A DNA stretch of 64,000 nucleotides, from assembly GCF_003590095.1 (NCBI RefSeq), contig NC_039480.1, positions 7,479,328 to 7,543,327 of the forward strand, given 5' to 3'. Of this stretch, positions 52,189-61,941 are shown in pieces. How positions within the stretch are numbered: position 1 is the first letter of the stretch; the number at the start of each line of letters is the position of its first letter. A model generated the notes under the pieces. The model had not been told where the DNA came from. It searched no databases and saw only the letters and a list, made by a program, of their open reading frames with translations. A program made the position numbers and the translations under genes. The DNA is from Trichoplusia ni. Its lineage: Eukaryota > Arthropoda > Insecta > Lepidoptera > Noctuidae.

Positions 52189-53091
52189 AGTCTCCTTAAA
52201 AGAGACTTTGTGCTTAGTAAGTAAGCAGATCCGTCTACATAACTTATCTGAGGCTCGTTATCACCGCTTTTAGAATTAATTACTCTGTATGATAAACTGC
52301 TGACATAGGCACGAGTATTGCGCAAACCGGAACGTCGTGAACGCACCTTTTCAATAACTTCTTAATACTTGTAACAATGATTTATTATAAGCTATCGCCT
52401 TTTGTTTGCTGATCTTGACCTAAGATTAACCGTTATAATAATCTGTAATTATTCTAATTGCTGTAGAGATATTGCGTTTTGTTGTGACTGATATTACCAC
52501 CGGTATTTTGTTACTACTGGTTTTATAAGGAAATCTAGAGTAACCAATAGCCGACCGTCTAGAATGGGATTACTTATAAACATTTTTTGATACATCATTT
52601 GCAACTTTATAACCCGGCACTAAAAATGTTAAAAGCTTTTTCTGAGAATGACATTTTAATGTTTGTCATGATGTCATTCTTTAAATTCGCGATATCATAA
52701 TAAAAAAGTATAAAATGAATTAACGACTTTAGTGTTAACAGAAAGCTGATAAAAGTCATGTGAAAACCCAAAAGTCCCAAAACAAAACATCTAGGCTACC
52801 GCCAAGCGTCCTTGAGGTAATCCCAGTCTACCTGAGTTCATTACCACTGTCACGTAAATTCTCCTTTCTATAATAATAAAAGTGTCTCCGGGTTCTGCTT
52901 AAAAAGCACGACTACCTTCAAGGTTTTTCCAAACGAAGATTATAGAATTTAGTGATGCGATTAACATCAAGTTCTCGTCATGAAATCTGGAAAGAGTTTG
53001 AGGCACCATTTTAGCTACTTGTGTATAGTGTCCATTTGGTTGGCTTTTGAAAAGTACCTACTCATTTATATCTATCATGAAGCTAATGACT

Positions 53092-53178
53092 TCATCCCTA
53101 ACCGAAGGCACGCGTGGGGCGCGGGGACGTGTCGGACTCTTGCTGCCTAAAAACACCCCGGGGCCCTGGACTTGCCTA
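53092..53178 (+). repeat. Interspersed repeat D, copy 3
   Basis: GGGGCGCGGGGACGTGTCGG, ACTCTTGCTGCCTAAAAACA and CCCCGGGGCCCTGG keep the second half of repeat D. Locally very GC-rich against the AT-rich background. Confidence 0.55.
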
Positions 53179-54292
53179 AAACAGGGTCACGGGATCGCTA
53201 AAATTGACCTTTCTAAAAAAACAAAGGACGTCGCCTATCTACTTCAGACCATATTCTGGGCCAATGAAATAAAAAAAATGGCCGCTAAAGTATTAATAAT
53301 ATTTGTGTCAATACTCTTGTAATTATCATAGTATTCCTTGCTTGAGCATATAATTTGCTTGCCTCATATTTCAAGACTACAAAGTTGCATGTTAATTGCA
53401 ACGGACGACTGTCGCAGCTATCTAGACTTAATATCTGGGTTACAATAAATCAGTTCTAACCATTGACTACAATTATATTTTTTAAATAATTGAAATAAAT
53501 GTTTGTTTTCAATCTTGTTGCCGGTTGGTTTAAAAGATTCAATTTAGGAAAAAATCTTACATAAAATTTACAAGACACGAAAACGAATTAAAAATATAGC
53601 AAATTTTTTTGTACCTTGTTCCAATGTTGATAAAATAATCTTTACATACATGACAACTTTAGAAACTCTATATGGAACTTCTCTATAAAGAAAAGCAGTT
53701 TTATAAGCATAATTGCTTCTAAATTATCGCTAAGTGGAGATGATATAGGAAGCTGCCGGCACGATTAGACCACAAAGAAGACCGGAATCAAACTCCTTAG
53801 ACGCCGAGAAATTAGTAATTACTATAAGTAGTTTTGAAAACGAATGACCACTTACCCCGTAGACATATAACATTCCTATGATGAGGTGAATAGTGTCTGA
53901 CAAATTAGTTACTAATACAGAGCTTGGATTACTGTGAGAAATTCATAATTTGCTCTTTACTTCCTCACACTCCTCCTGAATTCCTATCCATCATTACCTA
54001 CTGAGGTACCGATGTCTGTTCGTCTATCACCGGGCAGTATGACAAAAACCATGATAGTTAAAGATGAAATTCTTACAGATGTCGTATTTCTGTTGCCACC
54101 GTAACAATTCAAATATTAAAGTGAAGGTAGAGGACAAACAACGCTTGCTCAGTTCTTAAATTGGTTGAATGATAAATAAGTTTATCACCCAGCCGATTTA
54201 TTTTTTTGGTATCTCGTGTGACGTCACTTACTAGTACGCTTTTTACTAGCAAGTGATGTTACCAGCCCCCACTGGCTTATTTGTACACATCC

Positions 54293-54508
54293 CTCAGTGT
54301 CGCGAGTCCAACTAGCACCTGCTGGGTTTTTTTATGTACGACTCTTGTTCTTATCAATTTAATCCTGGGTCCCTCGCAGAAAGCCTGATTCAGCCTCAGA
54401 AAAACCTTGCATCGATCACATAAAATGCTTGTCTTACGCTGTAATCGATTTCGCGACAATTCGTGCTCATGGGTTCGACGCTGTGACTCACTACTCGGCT
54501 ATCTGTGG
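54293..54508 (-). mobile_element. tRNA-derived SINE, family B, divergent copy
   Basis: Minus strand begins CACAGATAGCCGAGTAGTGA at 54508, then GCGTCGAACCCATGAGC and AAGACAAGCATTTTATGTGATC. The far end shares the TGTCGCG...CTAGCA block with the 7.1-kb copy. The middle is divergent. Confidence 0.6.
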
Positions 54509-54852
54509 CTCCATCCATCCAGTCAAAAAGTATTATTATTCAGTTAAATATGATTTCGAAACAAAGAACATTATAATAGGTACAAAATTATAGAGTAAGC
54601 CTAGCAATTGCCTAGAGATATATGATAGAAAATAGTTCAAGTTGGTCTATAACTAACAATTAATATTAATTATTTGTCATAAAATTAATACGAAGGTATC
54701 GATATATTAAAATACTAACTGCCTTCGAGTGTTGTAATTATCTGTGCTTATTAGTTTAAATTATGCTTAGACAACAATTATCTTTATGAACTAAAACGCG
54801 CATTTAAATTTCTAACGAACGCAGTATTGAAAGTTACAATTCCCATATTTTT

Positions 54853-54895
54853 TCAAGCCCACTTTGTCCCACTGCTGAGCAAAGGCTTCTCCATA
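54853..54895 (+). repeat. Fragment of a LINE-associated lepidopteran repeat
   Basis: TCAAGCCCACTTTGTCCCAC followed by TGCTGAGCAAAGGCTTCTCC resembles a widespread lepidopteran LINE-related repeat (family name not certain). Confidence 0.5.
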
Positions 54896-54925
54896 ATAAT
54901 CTCAGGTTCCAAAAAAAAACTGTCA

Positions 54926-54980
54926 TTGTGGAAGCGAGACAGCAGTACCCTAAGCATGGTCTCATCTCTCTCATACATAT
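54926..54980. repeat. Short semi-palindromic repeat, copy 5
   Basis: TTGTGGAAGCGAGACAGCAG ... GGTCTCATCTCTCTCATAC. Left half close to copy 2, right half decayed. Confidence 0.45.
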
Positions 54981-57300
54981 GCAGAACACTTATGTTCTGA
55001 CAGTAGGGCCTATGTAATTGCCAACTCGCCAATGAATGATTATAGTGGTCGTTGCAATCTTCTTAAAAAAGGAGTCTTTATGAAAAGTAAAAAAGGTACG
55101 TTACTCAGGACCCAAATGTAAAAGTTAAAACAATAATAAAACTATGAGTTACTAATTCAATGTCTTAACTTTTAATGTCAGTAATTATGTAGTGTTTAAT
55201 GTGCCCTCTTGGAATACGATTTTAATAAGGATATTACTAGATTGTTCAAATTAAATACTCAAAAAAGTTTAATACCGCGTTCGGATATTATTACGACTTT
55301 TAAACGACTATAATTTACTTCTTTTTAAAAGGCACAATTTTGGTTAATCTAGTTATTACGCAAGTTATTGCTACTGAATATACAAATTACAAAAAAAGTA
55401 TTTTGGCTAATTATATTATGTTTTATTTAACTTTATTTTAACATGCACTTCAACTGAACGAAAATATCGAATACCATTTTTTATAATGTCATCGACGTTT
55501 TAGCAGTTTTAAGGTCGTCTTTCTTTCAACTTGCAACTGGATAGGACATTTCTTAATATAAATATCAATTTAATAGCTATTACGTTTAAGCTTACATTTT
55601 GATGTCGTGTTGTATTTGCTTAACACAAATTTAAGTTACTTTACAATTCAGTTAAATCCAAAATGACAAGCAAATACTCCGAAACGACCTTCTAAACAAC
55701 CTTAAGCATAGTAACGTAATTACATTTGTTAGATACACACCTACTTAATATCACACAGACAAATTGTTCATAATGCAATTTCCTGCTAGAATTATCAATC
55801 ATACCTCGTTTCCAGGAAGAAATCAAGAGAGATAGGTGGCAGACCGCAATCTGGCCCTAATACATGCAACAGTTGAATCTAATCAACCATTAATTTCATT
55901 GGGCTTTCATTCCTGCATGGGCTTTCGTAATTTATGATTAGAAACGGATCAGTGTAATATTATCTGTCGTTTTATTATGATTGATCGGATTTAAAGCCCT
56001 AGGCTTTGCTCTATATTGTAAGATTCGTAAGCAAATATTTCCTATTTCTCAATCTGTTTATTTCATGTTTCAGAGCAATCGAAATTGTATTAACAGAGTC
56101 AACTATATCGACCGACCAAACCAAGGGTGATATTGGATTTATATACAGGTCTGCAAGTGGCATATTGCAGATCTTCGTTAGTTTTTTTCTTGCATAGATA
56201 GAAAATAACATTAACCCACGCCATGGGAATACAGTAGGGACTAACACCAAGTGCAAAGACGTATACCAAATACCCTAGCCCCGTTTCTAGTCTGACCGAG
56301 GACGCGGGATCGCTCACGCATTTCTAATCATCTTCAAAAGCCCTCTACATAGTCCAGCAATCAATTGTTTAAAAACATTATCAGCTAACAATCAGCAGCT
56401 GACGCATTCAATGTTTATAATTTCGCACGCTTTGTTTATCTTTCTTTGCCTTTGCAAACGGCTACATCAATTTACGCACCTATAAAGTTGCCAAAACATT
56501 TAGAATTACGAACCTAAATTTAATAGCTGCATTCCTCATTATGTAAGTAAATACAAACAATGTATAAGGCAGTGGGAGAAATAGTCATGCGCCATCGAAC
56601 AATTGCGAACACAGCGTATATTTGTTATGAGAACACGTAATAGTTCGTGAAAACTCTACATTTCAATACAACGAAGAAACTAAAATAAATGCTATACGTG
56701 AACGAGGACAACCACAAATGGTATTTGTTTCTAAATTGTTACAGATTTCTGTAGCTAGTGTAATCATGCGGTGTTTGTCTGTTCGGAGATGGTTATTTTG
56801 GACGTGCAGTTATTAAAAAGGGTTTCAGCCCTCATCAAATTATGTAGACAAGTATTTCGATTGTTCTCCACTATTTCAACCATTTTTACAATAATGTAAA
56901 ATTAAGGTGAAATATTAAATTCCCCTCTTTGTTAAATTGTCAGGTAATTCCAACAATATTCTTCTTCTAGCTTTTTGCGTTATGTCAACTTGCAACCGAA
57001 GTGCAGTAAAATAATAAAACCTTTGACAGTGAATTACTTGTTAACTAACATTTTTATGTATACAGCTGCCTCGATGGTTAACGTAGCTGGCACGTACATA
57101 GCAATTCAAAGCAATTGACCATTTGCAATTATGACGCAAACATCATAATCACAAGTGGATTGTGTGCTAGTTTTCTTTCAGTTTTTTTTCTGGCTATCCG
57201 CCAGAGAGCGATGTTTGAACATAAATTTGGCAATAGGCTGACTTCAGCTGTTGGTAAATTGCCATTGGGTTTTGAACTATGAAATGTTTAGCTGCTTACT

Positions 57301-57338
57301 ACATGATACATTAATTGTATCATGTACATGATACATTA
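57301..57338. repeat. 20-bp perfect palindrome inside a 25-bp-spaced direct repeat
   Basis: TGTATCATGTACATGATACA (57316-57335) equals its own reverse complement. ACATGATACATTA occurs at 57301-57313 and again at 57326-57338. Confidence 0.9.
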
Positions 57339-59294
57339 CTATCAAAACTGGGAAGAACATAGAGCGAAGATAAAAAGGTAATTAATTTGAGACAAAAAAT
57401 CCTTTAATGACTGGGGACCTCACTCACAGTCGTGTTATCCGGAAGTTATAATGTCTCTGCAGGGTCAAATAGTAACAGGAATTTCCATTCTGATTACCTT
57501 CATAATGAGAGTACAAATCTACTCTCGTTGCTTTGGATTTCCCCTCAATAATTCACATCGAGGTGATTAAAGTAAAACCGAACCAAAAAGAATGTTAAGT
57601 TATTAAGATAAATAATTAGTTTTTTCGCACACCAATTTAAAGCCACGTCACAAAATATTTTTCAGGGTAAAGAAACTTCGATAACATATTTCGACATTCT
57701 TACCCAACCCACTAGCATTGGCTTTGTGGCCTACGTTCGCGCGACCTCTGGTCTATCCAACGGAAAATGTCTTCAGGCCAAAGAGGGAGTTACCCGTCAA
57801 TGTGTCATCCAGATTGCCAACAATCCGATCAGAATGTTTGTCCCATATTTTCATCGTAAGCGGTACTCGTCATGGATGTGACAGTCGACATGCTTGTCAT
57901 AACATAATTCGCATGCCGTGTCGGATAACGGAATGCTATTTTCATTTCTAGTACTTCCCTAGCAACGAGTATTAAGGAGTACGAGCCAATTCCAATTAAT
58001 CTGTCTCAATGGATTCTGACAAAGTAATCTAATCTTTTATGTAATTATCAAGTGTTTCCAAGTTGCGCAATTCTGGTAATGATTTTTAATAGCGTAAATG
58101 TTTTAGGTGTTGGTTTGATGGAAATAGGATTTAAAGACTGAGACTTTAGGAACTTAATCCTCTTTCCTCAAAATTAATAGCTCTACAAGATGTGGGTACT
58201 GACCAAATTGTAGGTAAAGTGCAAGACTTAGTTTGCTTGACCTTTTTTTAAATGAGGAAGAAATTAAAGAAGTGAAAAAATAAGTAAAGTAGAAAGAAGT
58301 TTGTATATAAAATGTATACAAAGTCTTAAATTTGGGGAAAAGGCGGATACTTTAAAAAGGTAGCTTAAAGGTAAAACACAGTAGTTTTATATTACCCCGA
58401 TTCTAAGAACTATTCTCAAGACTAGAAATTTTCTGACAGACAACAGATTTACGATCAAATCGTGTAAACTGTTTGCCAATTTCACAGTATAAATTCGAAA
58501 TGAAGGTAACAATTTGGTTTATATGCCGACTAAACTGTGAGATAATAACGACACTTATAGGCATAAGCCACAGTAACTGGTAGTTGCCAGTTGTGTCGTA
58601 AAGTTAAACAACAAAAGTAAAAGCATTGCGCAAGAACGTTATACAATTAATGAGGAAAATCCGACCAAGTTACGCTGATCTGGTTCCGATCTAACTTTTA
58701 TTGAAACCTAACTGAGTTTGTTAGAATGCAATTCGTTGCGGTGTTCTTTTATGAATTGAAATGTAAGTTAGGCCACCGCTTTATACAATTTTGTTTGCAA
58801 TAAGTTTATTATTTAAGAATTTGAAAATACTCATTCATTTTAAATTAGTTAATTAATGTTTTTTTTTACATTCAGTGACCCACTTGTTTGATCGCTTCGT
58901 CGTTTTTTTCCTGTTTGTATTAGTCGCCTAAAACGTTCTAAGCCGGGTTTAGTAACATTAAACTTTTCTTAAATCTCATGTTTCCATCACTTGACCAAGA
59001 TTCTTGTAGTCTAAGTGTAGGTATGTGACATCCTTTTTAAGATGCGAAATAAAATATTGAGTTGTATTTTTTTTAATTTCTCCTTAAACACTAAACTGTT
59101 CTTTTTTCTAGTTTATCCAGATAATACAATTTTTTTTTTTTATTACAATTTTAACAAGGGAAATAACTTTACGATCCATGCCATCTAGTAAGTTTTAGCG
59201 TAAACCAATACTGTGTAATGGTGGTCGGTCACCAAGACTTGGTAGTTCCTAAAATAACCGCCAGATGGCGTAGTTGGAACTAAAATAAAACAAC

Positions 59295-59585
59295 AACTGG
59301 ATATGGTTTTTGCTTTTATTAAAAACACTGCGCGCAGTTTTTTTCACATTTGCTTATTATTATTGACTAGTCTTATAAATTCTCTTTAGCTTTAACACTT
59401 TTTTATCTCTAAGAACTTTTGTTTTAAAAGGTGTTCTCCATTCTAAGCAAAAGCTCCCGAAATTGTGTTCTGACGGTTTCTTATTTTTAATTCTTATATT
59501 ATAATTTGTCTAGTATATACAATTTGCTTAATGGTATAATTTAATCTTGGATCCACTTATTCTCCGGTCATTACTTCAAGGAACT
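59295..59585 (-). other. TpnC: Troponin C exon 6: last codons and 3'UTR
   Basis: After acceptor TTTTTCAG the frame reads EFLEVMTGE and stops at TAA (59559-59557). About 260 bases of AT-rich 3'UTR follow. Its end is set by the AATAAA at 59320-59315 and a T/GT-rich stretch just beyond; the exact cleavage site is inferred. An ATTAAA soon after the stop (near 59543) could give a shorter form. Confidence 0.8.
59315..59320 (-). terminator. Poly(A) signal AATAAA of troponin C
   Basis: AATAAA on the minus strand, 237 bases after the stop codon, followed by a GTTGTTGTTTTATTTT-type downstream element. Confidence 0.75.
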
Positions 59586-61767
59586 CTGAAAAATAAAATA
59601 GGTAGATAAATATCATTATCCTGAAAAAGTTTATGCGCAAATGTGTTATAGAGCGGTAAATGATTTTGTTTATTATGTTTTGCCGTACCGAGACTTCAGT
59701 AGGTAGGTATATCCATTGATTTTTAAAGAACCAAAAAAACCTCGCCTAGTTAATTTAGAACTCATAGAATTCTTTCCTTTAAGAGAATTTTAGAACCTAA
59801 GTAGCTAAGTTCCTCTTCACTACCTATCATATATTGAGTAAATTGTCTCACCCTCAAAGTCCACTGTTCCTGAGCCGTCAGAGTCAATTTCCTCAATCAT
59901 GGTGTCCAAGTCCTCGGCGCTGATCGTGTTGTCCAACTCCCTGAAGATTTCTTTCAACACATCTGTCGTTATGTAGCCGTTTCCTGTAAGAAATAATAAA
60001 TCGATAAAACTTGTTCCTAAATCTTGGTTTAATTACGCAAATTTTGTCGGTGACTTATATTCCTATCTTGATTCTAATTTACGATTTTGCTATTCATTTT
60101 TTCACTCAGAAAATAGGAAGGCATTGAAAATCCTTGATTTCCTCTTGAAGAACATAGATCGCAATGTTTGTATACATTATGAAACGCTAAGTAAATAAAC
60201 AAAGATAAGAACATAACCGTTTTGCGGTAAACACACATTGCTTACAAAAATATACCCTAATATTGTATGGTTAGGGTACAGTTTTCCAAAGTAAACGTTT
60301 ATATTTTTGTAAAGATAATGTTCGTACCTTCTCTGTCGTATAACCTAAACGCTTCCCTAAGTTCCTTCTGCATCGCCTCGTCATCCTCCTCTTCTGTCAA
60401 GAATTTAGCAGCCAGTGAGCAGAAATCTGAGAACTCCAGTTGTCCGGTTCCTGTAGGTAAATGTTTAAGAAATGAATTATGTTAGTCGTTGGGAAGTAAC
60501 GGTGCCCCACGATTCAGCTTAAAAAAAGACTCATTTATTACGAGCTTTTTCCTTTTATGAATAGTTTAATCGGTTTCGTTGATTTTTTATGTATCTAAGG
60601 CAATTCACATTTGCTTTTGTAATATTTTTTGGAATAAATAAAATTTGTTTCAAAATAAATAAACAACCGAATTGTCTGTAATTTATTACGCTTGCATAGG
60701 TCTATACAACTTCTATAGTAGGCGAATATCATACACTATGATAAAACTTAACGTAGTACCTAATAGCAAATTTCGCCTTAATTCTTCATGTCTCAATAGC
60801 CGTGATCGTCTAGTGGTTAGGACCCTACGTTGTGGCCGTAGTAACCCAGGTTCGAATCCTGGTCACGGCAATGTGCAAACATTGTCACGGTGAGGCTTAT
60901 CTTTTTAGAGTTTTTTTTTTATTATTTATTCTTTAATTCTTATTAACAACTTAACTTTATCATACAAAAGACATTTCATTATTTTAACTTTGATTAACTA
61001 CCGCCATCTGGTGGCAATTATCAACACCACCACCTGACTGACAACGAATACTACGAGTCAAGTCCGCTACTAACGCCATCTATCGTGATATCTCATAACT
61101 AAAAGTTGTTCTCACTACTTTAATAAACAATGTTCTTACCGTTAACATCAACTTCGGCGATAATTTCTTTTAACGTGTCCTCATCCACTTCGTGCCCCAA
61201 CATCTCCAGGATCGTGCCAATGAAGTCTATGCTGATGACTCCCGCCTTCTCGTGGTCGAAGGCATCGAATGCGTTCTTCAGAACTGTTGAGAGAATGTTC
61301 AAAACTTTGAAAACTTGCGTTCGATTTTTAAATTGTATTGTTGATATTTTTTTTCTGGCTCTTCACTGTTAGTTTTGGCCAATGAATTCTTTTTTAAGCC
61401 TTTAATAATCTTTTGCCATTTAGGACAAGGTATAGGAAACTACATGTTTAAATGTATAACCTTTTTTTTGCCATGCTTTAAAATTTTCAGGATTTTGGAC
61501 CGCATCAAAATCATTAGTATTAAATTATAATAATTCTCATAATAACATCTTGTAGTAGATTTCTTTTTAATTCTTTATCATTTATCTGTACGTTTGCTAC
61601 AATTCTTATCTTTAAAATGAGTCAGTGAAAAACTTACGCTGCAATTGGGCTTTGTCCAGTTCCTCCTGTGCACCACGCATGAAAGAAAATAAAAATATTA
61701 ATAAAAAATTATAAATAAACATTTTGAATTCTAATATCTTAATCACATTTGACACATCACACACCAT
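59557..61767 (-). CDS. TpnC: Troponin C, six-exon gene (152 aa)
   Basis: Calcium-binding subunit of the troponin complex on muscle thin filaments, where it relieves troponin I inhibition when calcium rises. The coding parts, in transcription order, are 61767-61765, 61665-61638, 61283-61140, 60450-60328, 59983-59852 and 59585-59557. Introns start GT and end AG, with phases 0,1,1,1,1, and the join gives 152 codons plus TAA. Four EF-hands are visible with loops at residues 20-31, 56-67, 97-108 and 133-144. Only loop 4 has the full acidic pattern (D133, D135, S137, D141, E144). Loop 2 ends in D67 instead of Glu, loop 3 ends in V108, and loop 1 ends in F31. The C-terminus MTGE and the intron directly after the start ATG are usual in insect troponin C genes as I recall them. 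Calmodulin is unlikely because it keeps four canonical loops. The identity as troponin C is firm. Which insect isoform class it is remains open; the single canonical site resembles the TpnC4/F1 type. Confidence 0.95.
59852..59983 (-). CDS. TpnC: Troponin C exon 5, EF-hands 3 and 4
   Basis: 132 bp between acceptor TCTTACAG and donor GTGAGACA. It completes the degenerate loop 3 and holds the canonical loop 4 (D133, D135, S137, D141). The last Glu of loop 4, E144, comes from the exon 5/6 junction. Confidence 0.95.
60328..60450 (-). CDS. TpnC: Troponin C exon 4, EF-hand 2 and central helix
   Basis: 123 bp between acceptor ACCTACAG and donor GTACGAAC. It completes loop 2 (T60, E64, D67), carries the central linker with the acidic run EEEDDE, and ends at the start of loop 3 (D97). 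Confidence 0.95.
60799..60870 (+). tRNA. tRNA-His: tRNA-His (GTG)
   Basis: A complete 72-base cloverleaf. The acceptor stem has 7 pairs (GCCGTGA/TCACGGC) with discriminator A. The anticodon stem CTACG/CGTAG closes loop TTGTGGC with anticodon GTG at 60832-60834, and the T stem CCAGG/CCTGG closes loop TTCGAAT. The B box GGTTCGAATCC lies at 60849-60859 and the A box is in the D arm. No CCA is encoded and there is no intron, as expected for a nuclear tRNA-His; the extra G at position -1 is added after transcription. The first T run (five T) is at 60902-60906 and a ten-T run at 60911-60920, so the primary transcript has a trailer of about 30 bases. The gene lies antisense inside intron 3 of troponin C. 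No SINE body follows it. Confidence 0.96.
61000..61014 (-). promoter_or_regulatory. CTCF consensus site in troponin C intron 3
   Basis: The plus strand fits RSYGCCMYCTRSTGG at all 15 positions, the reverse complement of the CTCF consensus. It lies between exon 3 and the tRNA-His gene. Binding is inferred only. Confidence 0.5.
61140..61283 (-). CDS. TpnC: Troponin C exon 3, EF-hand 1 and start of loop 2
   Basis: 144 bp between acceptor CTCAACAG and donor GTAAGAAC. It encodes residues 11-58 and ends one base into codon 59. It contains the degenerate first loop (residues 20-31) and the first residues of loop 2 (D56, N58). Confidence 0.95.
61638..61665 (-). CDS. TpnC: Troponin C exon 2 (28 bp)
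   Basis: Micro-exon between acceptor GTGCACAG and donor GTAAGTTT. It encodes EELDKAQLQ plus the first base of a Leu codon, the N-terminal helix before EF-hand 1. Confidence 0.88.
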
Positions 61768-61830
61768 TTTGTTTTTTTGTTTGACACAGGTAACGCGATC
61801 ACCAACTCTCAGGTAATGGTTTCACAAATT
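61765..61830 (-). other. TpnC: Troponin C exon 1: 5'UTR plus start codon
   Basis: About 63 bases of leader followed by ATG (61767-61765) in an AAAATG context. The donor GTGTGTG directly follows the ATG. The 5' end is inferred from the TATA spacing. An alternative start is the ATG at 61680, just upstream of exon 2, which would give M-R-G-A-Q before the shared sequence. I prefer the spliced form because M-E-E-L-D as N-terminus and an intron after the ATG fit insect troponin C. Confidence 0.75.
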
Positions 61831-61853
61831 GATTTAGATCACCTAGACATCTG

Positions 61854-61861
61854 TTTATATA
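61854..61861 (-). promoter_or_regulatory. TATA box of troponin C
   Basis: TATATAAA on the minus strand. A TCAAT initiator-like sequence places the TSS at 61830, 31 bases downstream of the first T, which is the normal spacing. The 5'UTR and start codon follow within 65 bases. Confidence 0.75.
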
Positions 61862-61899
61862 TCTCTGGTTCGACTTAGTTCCGCCTAGGTGGAATAGTT

Positions 61900-61941
61900 C
61901 AGGGGTCGCCAACCTTTTTGAACAGCCAACTACATAATTTA
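61900..61941 (+). repeat. hAT-like terminal sequence upstream of troponin C promoter
   Basis: CAGGGGTCGCCAACCTTTTT is close to the terminal sequence of many hAT elements. No matching inverted end was found to the right in the window, so it is at most a fragment. It starts 39 bases upstream of the TATA box. Confidence 0.4.

Larger units (their letters stand above)
45475..54292. other. Gene-free stretch with repeat fragments
   Basis: Holds repeat D (47819, 53092), a SINE-like remnant (48709), a repeat fragment (49944), SINE B (50575) and a foldback repeat (52136). The stretch between these is AT-rich and unrecognised. Confidence 0.6.
54509..59294. other. 3' flank of troponin C, gene-free
   Basis: Holds the repeat fragment at 54853, a foldback repeat at 54926 and the palindrome at 57316. 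A partial CTCF-like match (CCGCCAGATGGCG) lies near 59258-59270, just past the troponin C poly(A) site. No exon recognised. Confidence 0.6.

Noticed and set aside
57718..57951. GC-richer 77-codon frame, considered as an exon on either strand
   Set aside because: Frames on the opposite strand are broken and no domain or clean splice pair was found.
61130..61372. 80-codon plus-strand frame
   Set aside because: Antisense shadow of troponin C exon 3.
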